A stretch of 64,000 nt of DNA, taken from NCBI RefSeq assembly GCF_005503355.1, contig NZ_SCMK01000003.1:1-64000 (forward strand), read 5' to 3'. The stretch's first letter is position 1; each line of letters starts with the position of its first letter. Below are positions 55,385 through 63,376 of this stretch, one piece after another. The notes beneath the pieces are model-generated. The model saw only the letters and a list, made by a program, of their open reading frames with translations. It did no database searches and had not been told where the DNA came from. Source of the stretch: Sphingomonas sp. 1F27F7B (lineage in GTDB: Bacteria; Pseudomonadota; Alphaproteobacteria; Sphingomonadales; Sphingomonadaceae). The position numbers and the translations under genes are program-made.

Positions 55385-57852
55385 TGATCGAAGTCGAGCT
55401 CGGCGCGCCGCTCGCCGGGTGGGTGATCCCGCTGGAGAAGATTCCGGATCCGGTGTTCGCGCAAGGCATGGTCGGGGACGGGCTGGCGATCGAACCGGTC
55501 GGCGATACGCTGCACGCCCCTTGCGCGGGAACGATCTCGTCCATTCACGCCGCCCGCCATGCCGTGACGCTCGCCTTCGCCGAAGGCGCGGAGCTGCTGA
55601 TGCATATCGGGATCGACAGCGTCGCCATGGCGGGCCGGGGATTTGATCTTCTCGTTTCGCCCGGCGCCATGGTCGCTGCCGGCGACCCGCTGGTGCGCTT
55701 CGACCTGGATCAGCTGGCGCTGCGGGCAAGCGCCGCCGCCACGCCGATCATCGTGACCGGTCCGGGAGTTGACATTCTGGCCCGGCATACCGGCGGCATG
55801 GTGGCGGTCGGCGAGACGGTGCTTCGGATCGGTGCCCGCACTGCCGCCAATGGCGCCGCCCAGCCAGTGGCGACGGCCGGCGAGACGAGGCGCCAGGAAG
55901 CCGTCATCGCCCTCGCCCACGGCCTGCACGCCCGCCCCGCCGCGCGGATCGCCGCTGCGCTTCGCGAATTGCGAGCGGAAGTCGTCCTGGAAAGCGGCGA
56001 TCTGCGGGCTTCGGCGGCAAGTTCGATCGCGATGCTCGGACTGGGGCTGCGGCACGGCGCCGCGGTAGCCATCGTGGCGCGCGGCGCCGATGCCGACGAA
56101 GCCGTGACGCGCGTCCTGGCGGTGCTGCAGCACAACACCGACGTGCCCGCGGCCATCGTGGCGCGATCGGAAGGCATCGTGCCCGAAGGCGCCATCGGCG
56201 GCGTCGGCGCCGCGCCGGGCCTGGCGATCGGCCCCGCCTGCTGGCTGCGCACCAATCGCCCTGCCCCGCCCCGCTCCGGCGGCGGGATCCCGATCGAACG
56301 GACCAACCTCGAGCGAGGGATCGCGGCGGTGCGGGCCGAGCTCGAATCGGCGTCCCGGGGCGAAGGGCAGGCGGCGGACGTGTTCACTGCGCATCGCACG
56401 ATCCTGGAGGACCCCGGCCTGGTCGACACGGCGCTGGCGCGGATCGAGGCGGGCGACGGCGCCGCATTCGCGATCCTGGCCGCGGCGGAGGTCCAGGCCG
56501 GCATCCTGCGCGCTGCCGGCGATGCCCGTATCGCGGAACGAGGTGCCGATCTGATCGATGTGGGCGAGCGGATCGCCCATGCGATACTCGGGACCAAGGC
56601 GAACATGGCGGCGCTTCCAGAGGGTGCGATCCTGCTCGCCGACGACCTGCTGCCTTCCCAGTTCGCCGCGCTCGACACCGATCGCATCGCGGGCATCGCG
56701 CTTGTCCGGGGCGGGCCAACCGCGCATGTCGCCATTCTCGCGGCCGGCATCGGCCTGCCGATGATCGTGGCGCTCGGCACGCCGCTCGAAGCCATGGCCG
56801 AGGGCACCAGCCTGCTGCTCGATTGCGACGCCGGCTTCGTGCGTATCGATCCCGATGCGCAGGCACGCGCCGGATTGGAGATCGCGATGGCCCGCCGGGC
56901 CGCCATCGAGGCGCGCGCCCGGACGATCGGCGCCGCTGCGGTGGAGACCGCAGACGGCCTGCGGATTTCGGTACAGGCGAACTGCGGCTCGCTAGCCGAT
57001 GCGCAGGCGGCGATGGCGGCCGGCGCGGACGGCTGCGGATTGCTGCGCACCGAATTCCTGTTCCTGGAGCGCACCGCCGCGCCGGACATCGCCGAGCAGA
57101 ACAAAGCCTATCGCGCCATTTTCGCGGCGCTGCCCGATCGGCCGATCACGGTGCGCCTGCTGGACGTGGGGGGCGACAAGCCTGCCCCCTATCTCAGCCT
57201 TCCGGCCGAGGAGAATCCGGCGCTGGGGCTTCGCGGCATCCGCGTCGCGCTGTCGCGCCCCCGGATCCTCGAGGCACAATTGTCGGCCATCCTCGGCCTG
57301 TCGTCTCAAGGGCCCCTGCGCATCATGGTGCCGATGGTCGCCAGCGCCGGCGAGATGGCGGCGGTGCGCACGGTGCTCGATCGGCTGCGCGGCGATGTGC
57401 CGGTGGCGCTGGGCGCCATGGTCGAGACGCCCGCCGCCGCGATCGGCGCGGACCTCATCGCCGCCGAAGCCGACTTCCTGTCGATCGGCAGCAACGATCT
57501 CACCCAATATGCGCTGGCTGCGGATCGCGGCAACGCCGCGGTCGCCACGATGCTCGACGGCCTTCATCCCGCGGTTCTGCGCCTGATCGCAGAGACCTGC
57601 GCGCGCGCCGGGTCGACGCCGGTCAGCCTGTGCGGCGGGCTCGCCGCCGATCCGATGGCGGCGCCCATCCTGATCGGATTGGGCGTGCACACGCTTTCCG
57701 TCCCCCCGGCGCAAGTGGCCGCCACCAAGGCGCTCGTCACCACGTTCACCGTCGGGGCAGCGGCCGACCATGCCCGCCGGGCATTGACCTGCGCATCCGC
57801 AGCCGAAGTCCGGGCGCTGGCGCGCCGGTTCGCCGAGGAGCTCTCCGCATGA
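55381..57852 (+). CDS. PTS fusion protein EIIA(Glc-type)-HPr-EI
   Basis: 823 residues; ATG 55381 overlaps the previous stop (ATGA). The EIIA domain is 1-150, with both conserved His of the Glc/Nag type (H60, and H75 in LLMHIGIDS). HPr is about 170-255 with H183 in GLHARPAA. Enzyme I fills the rest from about 275: GVGAAPGLAIGPA, phosphorylatable H449 in GGPTAHVAILAAG, the PEP-binding region (LLRTEFLFL, about 560) and C751 in SLCGGLA. One chain therefore carries phosphate from PEP to the NagE permease. The dedicated set lets the locus import GlcNAc without a separate general PTS. Confidence 0.95.
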   Translation: MMIEVELGAPLAGWVIPLEKIPDPVFAQGMVGDGLAIEPVGDTLHAPCAGTISSIHAARHAVTLAFAEGAELLMHIGIDSVAMAGRGFDLLVSPGAMVAAGDPLVRFDLDQLALRASAAATPIIVTGPGVDILARHTGGMVAVGETVLRIGARTAANGAAQPVATAGETRRQEAVIALAHGLHARPAARIAAALRELRAEVVLESGDLRASAASSIAMLGLGLRHGAAVAIVARGADADEAVTRVLAVLQHNTDVPAAIVARSEGIVPEGAIGGVGAAPGLAIGPACWLRTNRPAPPRSGGGIPIERTNLERGIAAVRAELESASRGEGQAADVFTAHRTILEDPGLVDTALARIEAGDGAAFAILAAAEVQAGILRAAGDARIAERGADLIDVGERIAHAILGTKANMAALPEGAILLADDLLPSQFAALDTDRIAGIALVRGGPTAHVAILAAGIGLPMIVALGTPLEAMAEGTSLLLDCDAGFVRIDPDAQARAGLEIAMARRAAIEARARTIGAAAVETADGLRISVQANCGSLADAQAAMAAGADGCGLLRTEFLFLERTAAPDIAEQNKAYRAIFAALPDRPITVRLLDVGGDKPAPYLSLPAEENPALGLRGIRVALSRPRILEAQLSAILGLSSQGPLRIMVPMVASAGEMAAVRTVLDRLRGDVPVALGAMVETPAAAIGADLIAAEADFLSIGSNDLTQYALAADRGNAAVATMLDGLHPAVLRLIAETCARAGSTPVSLCGGLAADPMAAPILIGLGVHTLSVPPAQVAATKALVTTFTVGAAADHARRALTCASAAEVRALARRFAEELSA

Positions 57853-59528
57853 AGTCCCCCCTCGCCCTTCTCCAGCCGCTCGGCCGCGCGCTCATGCTGC
57901 CGATAGCGGTGCTGCCGATCGCCGGGCTGCTGCTCCGGCTCGGCCAGGCCGACCTGCTCGACCTTCCCTTCATGAGCGCGGCGGGCGATGCGATCTTCGC
58001 GCATATCGGCCTGCTCTTCGCCGTCGGAGTCGCAACGGGCTTCGCGCGCGACGGCAATGGGGCGGCGGCCATGGCGGGCGTGGTCTGCTATCTGGTGATC
58101 GGCAATGCCGCCCAGGTGTTTCTCGCCGTGCCGCCGGCAACCATCCCGCCCGGCACCGGCGAAGCGATCGGCGCCACGCTCTCCGCCGCGTGGAAAGCCG
58201 CGACGATCGACAAGCTGCAGGTTCCCGTCGGCATCGTCGCCGGGCTGGTCGGCGGCGGTTGCTACAACCGCTTCTCGACCACCAGGCTGCCGGACTATCT
58301 GGCGTTCTTCGGGGGCCGGCGCCTGGTGCCGATCGTCGCCGGCATCGCCGGCCTGGCGATCGCGATACTGCTCGGCCCGGCCTATGACTGGATCAGCGCG
58401 GGAATCGACGGGCTGAGTCGGGGCGTCGTCGCCTCGGGCGGCTGGGGCCTGTTCGCCTTTGGCGTGCTCAATCGGCTGCTGATCGTCACCGGCCTGCATC
58501 ACATCCTCAACAACATCGCCTATTTCGTCGTGGGCGAATATGCCGGGAAGACCGGCGACCTGACGCGGTTCTTCGCAGGGGATCCCAGTGCCGGCGCCTT
58601 TATGAGCGGCTTCTTCCCGGTCATGATGTTCGGCCTGCCCGCCGCCTGCCTGGCCATGTACCACACTGCCGCGCCCGAACGGCGCAAGGCGGTCGGCGGG
58701 ATGCTGCTCAGCCTTGCGCTCACATCGTTCCTCACCGGAGTGACCGAGCCGATCGAGTTCAGCTTCATGTTCCTGGCGCCCGCGCTCTATGCGGCGCACG
58801 CGGTGCTGACCGGTATCGCCCATGTCGCGATGCACCTGCTCGGCGTGAAGCTGGGCTATGGGTTTTCCGCGGGCCTGTTCGACTATGTGCTGAACTATGG
58901 CCGTGCCACGCATCCCCTGCTCCTCCTTCCTATCGGCCTGGCCTATGCGGCGATCTATTATGGGCTCTTCCGCTGGGCGATCCTGAAATTCGACCTGAAG
59001 ACGCCGGGCCGCGAAGCTGTCCAGGACGGAAGCCCGGCGACTGCGGCGGCGCCGGCGGGCGACCGGGCCGGCGCGATCGTGGCGGCGCTGGGCGGTGCGG
59101 GGAATCTGCGCACGATCGATGCCTGTACGACGCGCTTGCGCCTGCGCATCGGGGACATGTCGGTGCTCGACGAACCGGGGCTGCGTGCCCTGGGCGCGCG
59201 TGGCATCCTCAAGCTGGCGGACAATAATCTCCAGGTCGTGGTGGGCGGCATCGCGGACACGCTGGCCATGGAGATGCGCGATTTCGTCGGGCGCTCCGTC
59301 GCCGGGGCAGCGCTTCCGCCGGACATGCAAGCGGAAAGCCCGCTTCCTGCCGCCATCGTCGCAGCGTTGGGAGGCGCCGCAAATCTCGTCGATTCATTGC
59401 ATCGCCCCGGGCGGATCCGTATCGTGGTGCACGATCCGGAAATTGTCGATCGGCAGGCGCTCGCCGCTAACGCGCGCGCCGTGATCATGCCCGCGGCCAC
59501 GACCTTCCATCTTCTTGTCGTGGACTGA
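57849..59528 (+). CDS. nagE: PTS N-acetylglucosamine permease EIICB with extra degenerate EIIB
   Basis: 559 residues, ATG 57849 overlapping the stop before (ATGA). The EIIC membrane part (about 1-375) has LQPLGRALMLPIAVLPIAGLLLR, GLHHILNNIAYF and LTSFLTGVTEPIEFSFMFL, all of the Glc/Nag family. EIIB follows (about 395-475) with phospho-site C426 in IDACTTRLRLRI. A second EIIB-like domain (about 495-559) repeats the pattern (IVAALGGAANLVDSLHRPGRIRI), but the Cys is Ser (S516). It takes up GlcNAc as GlcNAc-6-P with EIIA-HPr-EI from the preceding gene. Its partner enzymes NagA and NagB-II are in the same operon. Confidence 0.92.
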   Translation: MKSPLALLQPLGRALMLPIAVLPIAGLLLRLGQADLLDLPFMSAAGDAIFAHIGLLFAVGVATGFARDGNGAAAMAGVVCYLVIGNAAQVFLAVPPATIPPGTGEAIGATLSAAWKAATIDKLQVPVGIVAGLVGGGCYNRFSTTRLPDYLAFFGGRRLVPIVAGIAGLAIAILLGPAYDWISAGIDGLSRGVVASGGWGLFAFGVLNRLLIVTGLHHILNNIAYFVVGEYAGKTGDLTRFFAGDPSAGAFMSGFFPVMMFGLPAACLAMYHTAAPERRKAVGGMLLSLALTSFLTGVTEPIEFSFMFLAPALYAAHAVLTGIAHVAMHLLGVKLGYGFSAGLFDYVLNYGRATHPLLLLPIGLAYAAIYYGLFRWAILKFDLKTPGREAVQDGSPATAAAPAGDRAGAIVAALGGAGNLRTIDACTTRLRLRIGDMSVLDEPGLRALGARGILKLADNNLQVVVGGIADTLAMEMRDFVGRSVAGAALPPDMQAESPLPAAIVAALGGAANLVDSLHRPGRIRIVVHDPEIVDRQALAANARAVIMPAATTFHLLVVD

Positions 59529-59608
59529 GCCTGGCGAAAGCACCCCGATGGGGGAATCTCCCTTGCGCGGGACATGACAAGCCGTTCGTGCTGCGCTAGC
59601 CTTGGCCG

Positions 59609-60490
59609 ATGCCGCCGAAGCCAGCATCGCAGACCAAGCCCGTCACCAGGAGAACCGGAACGAACGGGGAGGCTGCCGCGCCCAACTATAGCGCGCCTGC
59701 GCTGGAGAAGGGCATCGACGTGATCGAGCTGCTCGGAAACGAGCCGTTCGGGCTGACGATCACCGAAATATCCCAGCGGCTCGGGCGTTCGGTGAGCGAG
59801 CTGTTTCGCGTGGTCGTCGCCCTGGACCGCCGGGGGTGGCTGCACAAGGATGCCGCGAGCGACCGGTATCGGGTCACCTACAAGCTGCTCGAGCTGGCGC
59901 ATCGCGCGACGCCCGCGCAGGAGCTCACTTATGTAGCCGCGTCCCGGATGCGCGCGCTTGCCGCGGCAACGATGCAGTCCTGCCATCTCGTGGTCGTCAA
60001 TAGCGGACGCGGCCTGATCGTCGCGCGCCAGGAGAGCCCGGGTCCGACCGGGTTCGCGGTTCGCCTCGGCACCGAAGTCGCGCTGGAGACCAGCTGCTCG
60101 GGCCATGTGCTGCTGGCGTTCACGGACGAGGCCAGCCGGCCGGAAGTGCTTGGCGAGGCGCCGTCGCGCAAGCTCGCCCAGCGATTGGCGACGGTGCGCG
60201 CGCAGGGATATGAATCCATCGCGAGCTCGCGCCTGGCCGGCGTATCGGACCTCTCCTGCCCGATCTTCGGTTTCAGCGGCCAGGTGGTTGCGGCGCTCAC
60301 CATTCCCTTCCTGGCCGCGATCGACGATGCCCCGCATCTGTCGGTCGAAGAGACGCTGGCGCTGCTGAAGGCCACTGCGCTCGATATATCGACCGTCCTG
60401 GGCTGGTATGACCGGGAAGAAGCGCCGGTGGTACCGAGCCTCTCCGTGCCCGAACCGAAGCGTCCACGCAGGAGCCGCAAGGCTGGCTAG
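59609..60490 (+). CDS. IclR-family transcription regulator
   Basis: 293 residues, ATG 59609; the ribosome site is weak. After a charged tail of about 28 residues comes the winged helix (ALEKGIDVIELLGNEPFGLTI, ISQRLGRSVSELFRVVVAL, KDAASDRYRVTYKLLELAHR), then the IclR effector domain from about 105 (CHLVVVNSGRGLIVARQ, GTEVALETSCSGHVLLAF, VSDLSCPIFGFSGQVVAALTIPFL). The C-terminal 25 residues are basic. It sits between nagE and the fucose genes, and 330 bp of AT-rich leader follow it, so L-fucose/fuconate control is likely. An 80-bp gap separates it from nagE. Confidence 0.88.
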   Translation: MPPKPASQTKPVTRRTGTNGEAAAPNYSAPALEKGIDVIELLGNEPFGLTITEISQRLGRSVSELFRVVVALDRRGWLHKDAASDRYRVTYKLLELAHRATPAQELTYVAASRMRALAAATMQSCHLVVVNSGRGLIVARQESPGPTGFAVRLGTEVALETSCSGHVLLAFTDEASRPEVLGEAPSRKLAQRLATVRAQGYESIASSRLAGVSDLSCPIFGFSGQVVAALTIPFLAAIDDAPHLSVEETLALLKATALDISTVLGWYDREEAPVVPSLSVPEPKRPRRSRKAG

Positions 60491-60821
60491 GCCTGCGCGG
60501 CGCGATGCCGCGTATGAAGGCGCATCTCCGAATTCCGTTCTAGCGAGTGGCCCCAGCATCGCCCCTCGCCGGGGACATGCGCGTCCTGGCCGGCTCGCCC
60601 TTCGCCACCATGGATCGAGAACCCGGGCAGAATATCCGGCTTTGGTCGTCGAACGCCCCCTGGGGCGGTGCCGGCGGTTGTTCCGCCAGCGGGCATCACG
60701 GCCATGGACAACCGTAATTTTATCTAAAAATTATATTTCCATATACAAAATCAATATGGTCCAATATGAGAGGACGCAGTGCTCGACACCTGATCTCCCC
60801 CGTCACGGAGAAAACCAACCA
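60491..60821. other. Leader region of the fucose genes
   Basis: 331 bp between the IclR gene and the fuconate dehydratase gene. 60491-60710 is GC-rich with nothing recognisable. 60715-60770 is AT-rich with promoter-like and operator-like repeats (listed separately). GGAG at 60807-60810 serves the next gene. Confidence 0.5.
60727..60768. promoter_or_regulatory. AT-rich operator/promoter candidate of the fucose genes
   Basis: Bases 60727-60752, read on the minus strand, resemble the palindrome at 63306-63331 (shared GA-TTTGTAT-T then AAATA). Directly after it, CAATATG occurs twice exactly 10 bases apart (60752-60758, 60762-60768), one helical turn, which would suit side-by-side regulator binding. 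Confidence 0.4.
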
Positions 60822-62117
60822 ATGACCGTGATCACCGGCCTGCGCGTGCTGGACATCAGATTTCCTACCAGCCTTGCCCTAGACGGCTCGGATGCGATGA
60901 ACCCGGATCCGGACTATTCCGCGGCCTATGTGATCCTGGAAACGAGCACGCCCGGCCTCACCGGCCATGGCCTCACCTTCACCATCGGTCGCGGCAACGA
61001 GATCTGCGTCGCGGCGATCGAAGCATTGCGTCCCTTGATAGTCGGCCGCTCGCTCGATGCGATCCGCGCCGAGCCGGCTGCTTTCTGGCGGCACATCACG
61101 GGCGACAGCCAGTTGCGCTGGATCGGCCCCGACAAGGGCGCCATCCATCTCGCGACGGGAGCGATCGTGAACGCGGTCTGGGATCTCTGGGCGAAGGCCG
61201 AACGCAAGCCGGTCTGGCGCCTGGTCGCGGACATGTCGCCAGCCGAGCTCGTGCGGGCGATCGACTTCCGATACATCACCGATTGCATCACCCCGGAAGA
61301 GGCATTGGCGCTTCTGGAAGCGCGCGCCGCCGACAAGGAGAAGCGGATTGCGCAGCTCCAGGCGGAAGGATATCCCTGCTACACCACGTCGGCCGGCTGG
61401 CTGGGCTATGACGACGACAAGCTGCGCCGCCTGGCGCAGGAAGCCGTCGATGCGGGCTTCCGCCACATCAAGCTCAAGGTCGGCGTCGATCTGGCGGACG
61501 ATGTACGGCGTGTCGCGATCGCGCGCGAGGTGCTTGGCGCCGAGGGCGTGCTGATGATCGACGCCAACCAAGTCTGGGAAGTCGAGCAGGCAATCGACTG
61601 GGTCAATGCCCTGGCCTTTGCGAAACCCCTGTTCATCGAGGAGCCGACCAGCCCGGACGACGTGCTCGGGCACGTCCATATTCGTGCCGGCATCGCCCCT
61701 ATCAAGGTCGCGACCGGCGAGATGTGCCAGAATCGCATTCTCTTCAAACAGTTCATCATGAGCTATGCCATCGACGTGGTGCAGATCGACGCCTGTCGCC
61801 TGGGCGGTGTCAACGAAGTCCTGGCCGTGCTCCTGATGGCCGCGAAATACGACCTGCCCGTCTGGCCGCATGCAGGCGGTGTCGGACTGTGCGAATATGT
61901 CCAGCATCTCGCGATGATCGACTATCTCTGCTTCGCCGGCACGCGTGAGGGCCGTGTGATCGAATATGTCGATCACCTGCACGAGCATTTCGTCGATCCC
62001 TGCGTGATCCGGTCGGCCGCCTACATGCCCCCGGAAAGGCCGGGATTCTCGATCGAGATGAAGCCCGAAACGCTCGCCCGGTACCGGTATGCGCCGGATC
62101 GCGGGCAGGCGGCGTGA
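60822..62117 (+). CDS. fucD: L-fuconate dehydratase (enolase superfamily)
   Basis: 431 residues from ATG 60822; the frame is open upstream, but homology and the GGAG site start here. N-terminal capping domain: VLDIRFPTSLALDGSDAMNPDPDYSAAYV with the Gly-rich TGHGLTFTIGRG. Barrel: catalytic Lys in HIKLKVGVD (about residue 220), metal ligands in MIDANQVWE, FIEEPTSPDD and ATGEMCQNR, and the catalytic His in WPHAGGVGLCEYVQH (about 345). This motif set is typical of L-fuconate dehydratases of the mandelate racemase subgroup. It makes 2-keto-3-deoxy-L-fuconate in the non-phosphorylated fucose pathway. It converges with the lactate-type dehydrogenase gene, 22 bp apart. Confidence 0.92.
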   Translation: MTVITGLRVLDIRFPTSLALDGSDAMNPDPDYSAAYVILETSTPGLTGHGLTFTIGRGNEICVAAIEALRPLIVGRSLDAIRAEPAAFWRHITGDSQLRWIGPDKGAIHLATGAIVNAVWDLWAKAERKPVWRLVADMSPAELVRAIDFRYITDCITPEEALALLEARAADKEKRIAQLQAEGYPCYTTSAGWLGYDDDKLRRLAQEAVDAGFRHIKLKVGVDLADDVRRVAIAREVLGAEGVLMIDANQVWEVEQAIDWVNALAFAKPLFIEEPTSPDDVLGHVHIRAGIAPIKVATGEMCQNRILFKQFIMSYAIDVVQIDACRLGGVNEVLAVLLMAAKYDLPVWPHAGGVGLCEYVQHLAMIDYLCFAGTREGRVIEYVDHLHEHFVDPCVIRSAAYMPPERPGFSIEMKPETLARYRYAPDRGQAA

Positions 62118-62139
62118 GCCGCGGGTCGCCGCCCGGACC

Positions 62140-63276
62140 CTAGCGCATGTCCAGCAGCGATGTGTCGACCTCCGCAAGCGTGCGGGCACCCGCCAGGGCG
62201 AGCGTGACCCGCATCTCCGCCGCAAAGAGGTCGAGCAGACGCACCACGCCGGCCTCGCCCGCCGCTGCCAGGGCATAGGCCCATGCGCGCCCCAGCAACA
62301 CCCCTTGGGCGCCCAGCGCGAGCATGCGCACGACATCGGCGCCGGACCGTATGCCGGAATCGGCCAGCACGGTGAGCCGATCCCCGACCGCTCCCGCCAC
62401 CGACGGCAAGGCCCGCGCAGTCGAAACGGCGCCGTCGAGCTGGCGCCCGCCATGGTTGGAGACGACGATGCCATCGGCCCCGAACCGCGCCGCATCCCTG
62501 GCGTCTTCGGGGTCAAGGATGCCCTTGACGATCAGGGGACCGTCCCAGGTCTCGCGGATCCATTCCAGGTCGCGCCACTGGACGGCGGGATCGAAATTCG
62601 CGGCGAGCCAGCCCATGAAGTCCTCCAGCCCGCTCGTCTTGCCGAGTACCGGGGCGACGTTGCCGAGGATGTGCGGCCGTCCGCGCACGCCGACGTCCCA
62701 TGCCCAGCCGGGTCGCCCCGCCGCCTGCACGAGTCGCCGCATTCCGCTCCCTGCCCCGGAGAGGCCACTATGCGCATCCCGGCGCCGCATCCCCGGAACG
62801 GGCATGTCGACCGTGAACACCAGTGCGGACGCGCCTTGCGCCTTGGCGCGGCAAAGCAGGTCCCGCATAAAGCCGCGGTCCCGAATGACATAGAGCTGGA
62901 ACCAGATCGGTCTCGATGATGCCGCAACCACCTCGTCCAGTGCGCAGACCGAGACCGTGGAGAGGCAGAAGGGTATGTTTCGAGCCGCTGCCGCGCGCAC
63001 GGCCTGCACTTCGCCGCGACGCGCGTACATGCCCGTCAATCCAACCGGCCCCAGCGCGATCGGCAGCGACAGCCGTTGCGAGAACAAGGTGCAGGACAGA
63101 TCGACATCCTCCACTTCCCGAAGCACCCGCTGACGAATCGCCAGTGCTTCCAGATCGGCTTCGTTGCGCCGCAATGTCGTTTCCGCCCCGGCCCCGCCAT
63201 CGACATAGTCGAACAGGAAACGGGGCAACCGCCGCTGCGCGGCCAGGCGAAAGTCACTGGTCGAGGTCGCGATCAT
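62140..63276 (-). CDS. lldD: FMN-dependent L-lactate-type dehydrogenase
   Basis: 378 residues, ATG 63276. Alpha-hydroxy acid oxidase family: [20 protein letters not shown] near the start (about 21-40), [58 protein letters not shown] (the catalytic Lys), then the active-site [10 protein letters not shown] and [15 protein letters not shown]. Length matches LldD. The non-phosphorylated L-fucose route ends in pyruvate and L-lactate, so an L-lactate dehydrogenase beside fuconate dehydratase and FucP fits well. Other 2-hydroxy acids are possible. Divergent from the permease gene, sharing a palindromic promoter region. Confidence 0.9.
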   Translation of the reverse strand: MIATSTSDFRLAAQRRLPRFLFDYVDGGAGAETTLRRNEADLEALAIRQRVLREVEDVDLSCTLFSQRLSLPIALGPVGLTGMYARRGEVQAVRAAAARNIPFCLSTVSVCALDEVVAASSRPIWFQLYVIRDRGFMRDLLCRAKAQGASALVFTVDMPVPGMRRRDAHSGLSGAGSGMRRLVQAAGRPGWAWDVGVRGRPHILGNVAPVLGKTSGLEDFMGWLAANFDPAVQWRDLEWIRETWDGPLIVKGILDPEDARDAARFGADGIVVSNHGGRQLDGAVSTARALPSVAGAVGDRLTVLADSGIRSGADVVRMLALGAQGVLLGRAWAYALAAAGEAGVVRLLDLFAAEMRVTLALAGARTLAEVDTSLLDMR

Positions 63277-63305
63277 GGGGCTATCCTGGTTTTGTTTTTC
63301 TCTAT

Positions 63306-63331
63306 GAATTTGTATTTTAAATACGCAATTC
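63306..63331. promoter_or_regulatory. Palindromic operator between lldD and the permease gene
   Basis: Perfect core dyad GTATTT-T-AAATAC (63312-63324) flanked by GAATT (63306-63310) and AATTC (63327-63331). It sits in the 100-bp divergent spacer and resembles the site at 60727-60752 ahead of the dehydratase gene, so one regulator (the IclR protein or one outside the window) may control all three units. Confidence 0.55.
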
Positions 63332-63376
63332 TAAAAGAGCATATTCCGCTCTGCATCCGGGGGGAGAAAATCTGAG

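Noticed and set aside
59540..59575. CCCC/GGGG hairpin after nagE as a terminator
   Set aside because: Four base pairs and no T run; not distinguishable from chance in GC-rich DNA.
62123..62140. GGGTC/GACCC hairpin between fucD and lldD as a terminator
   Set aside because: Only a 5-bp stem, 8-base loop and no T run; too weak to call, though the convergent position is suggestive.
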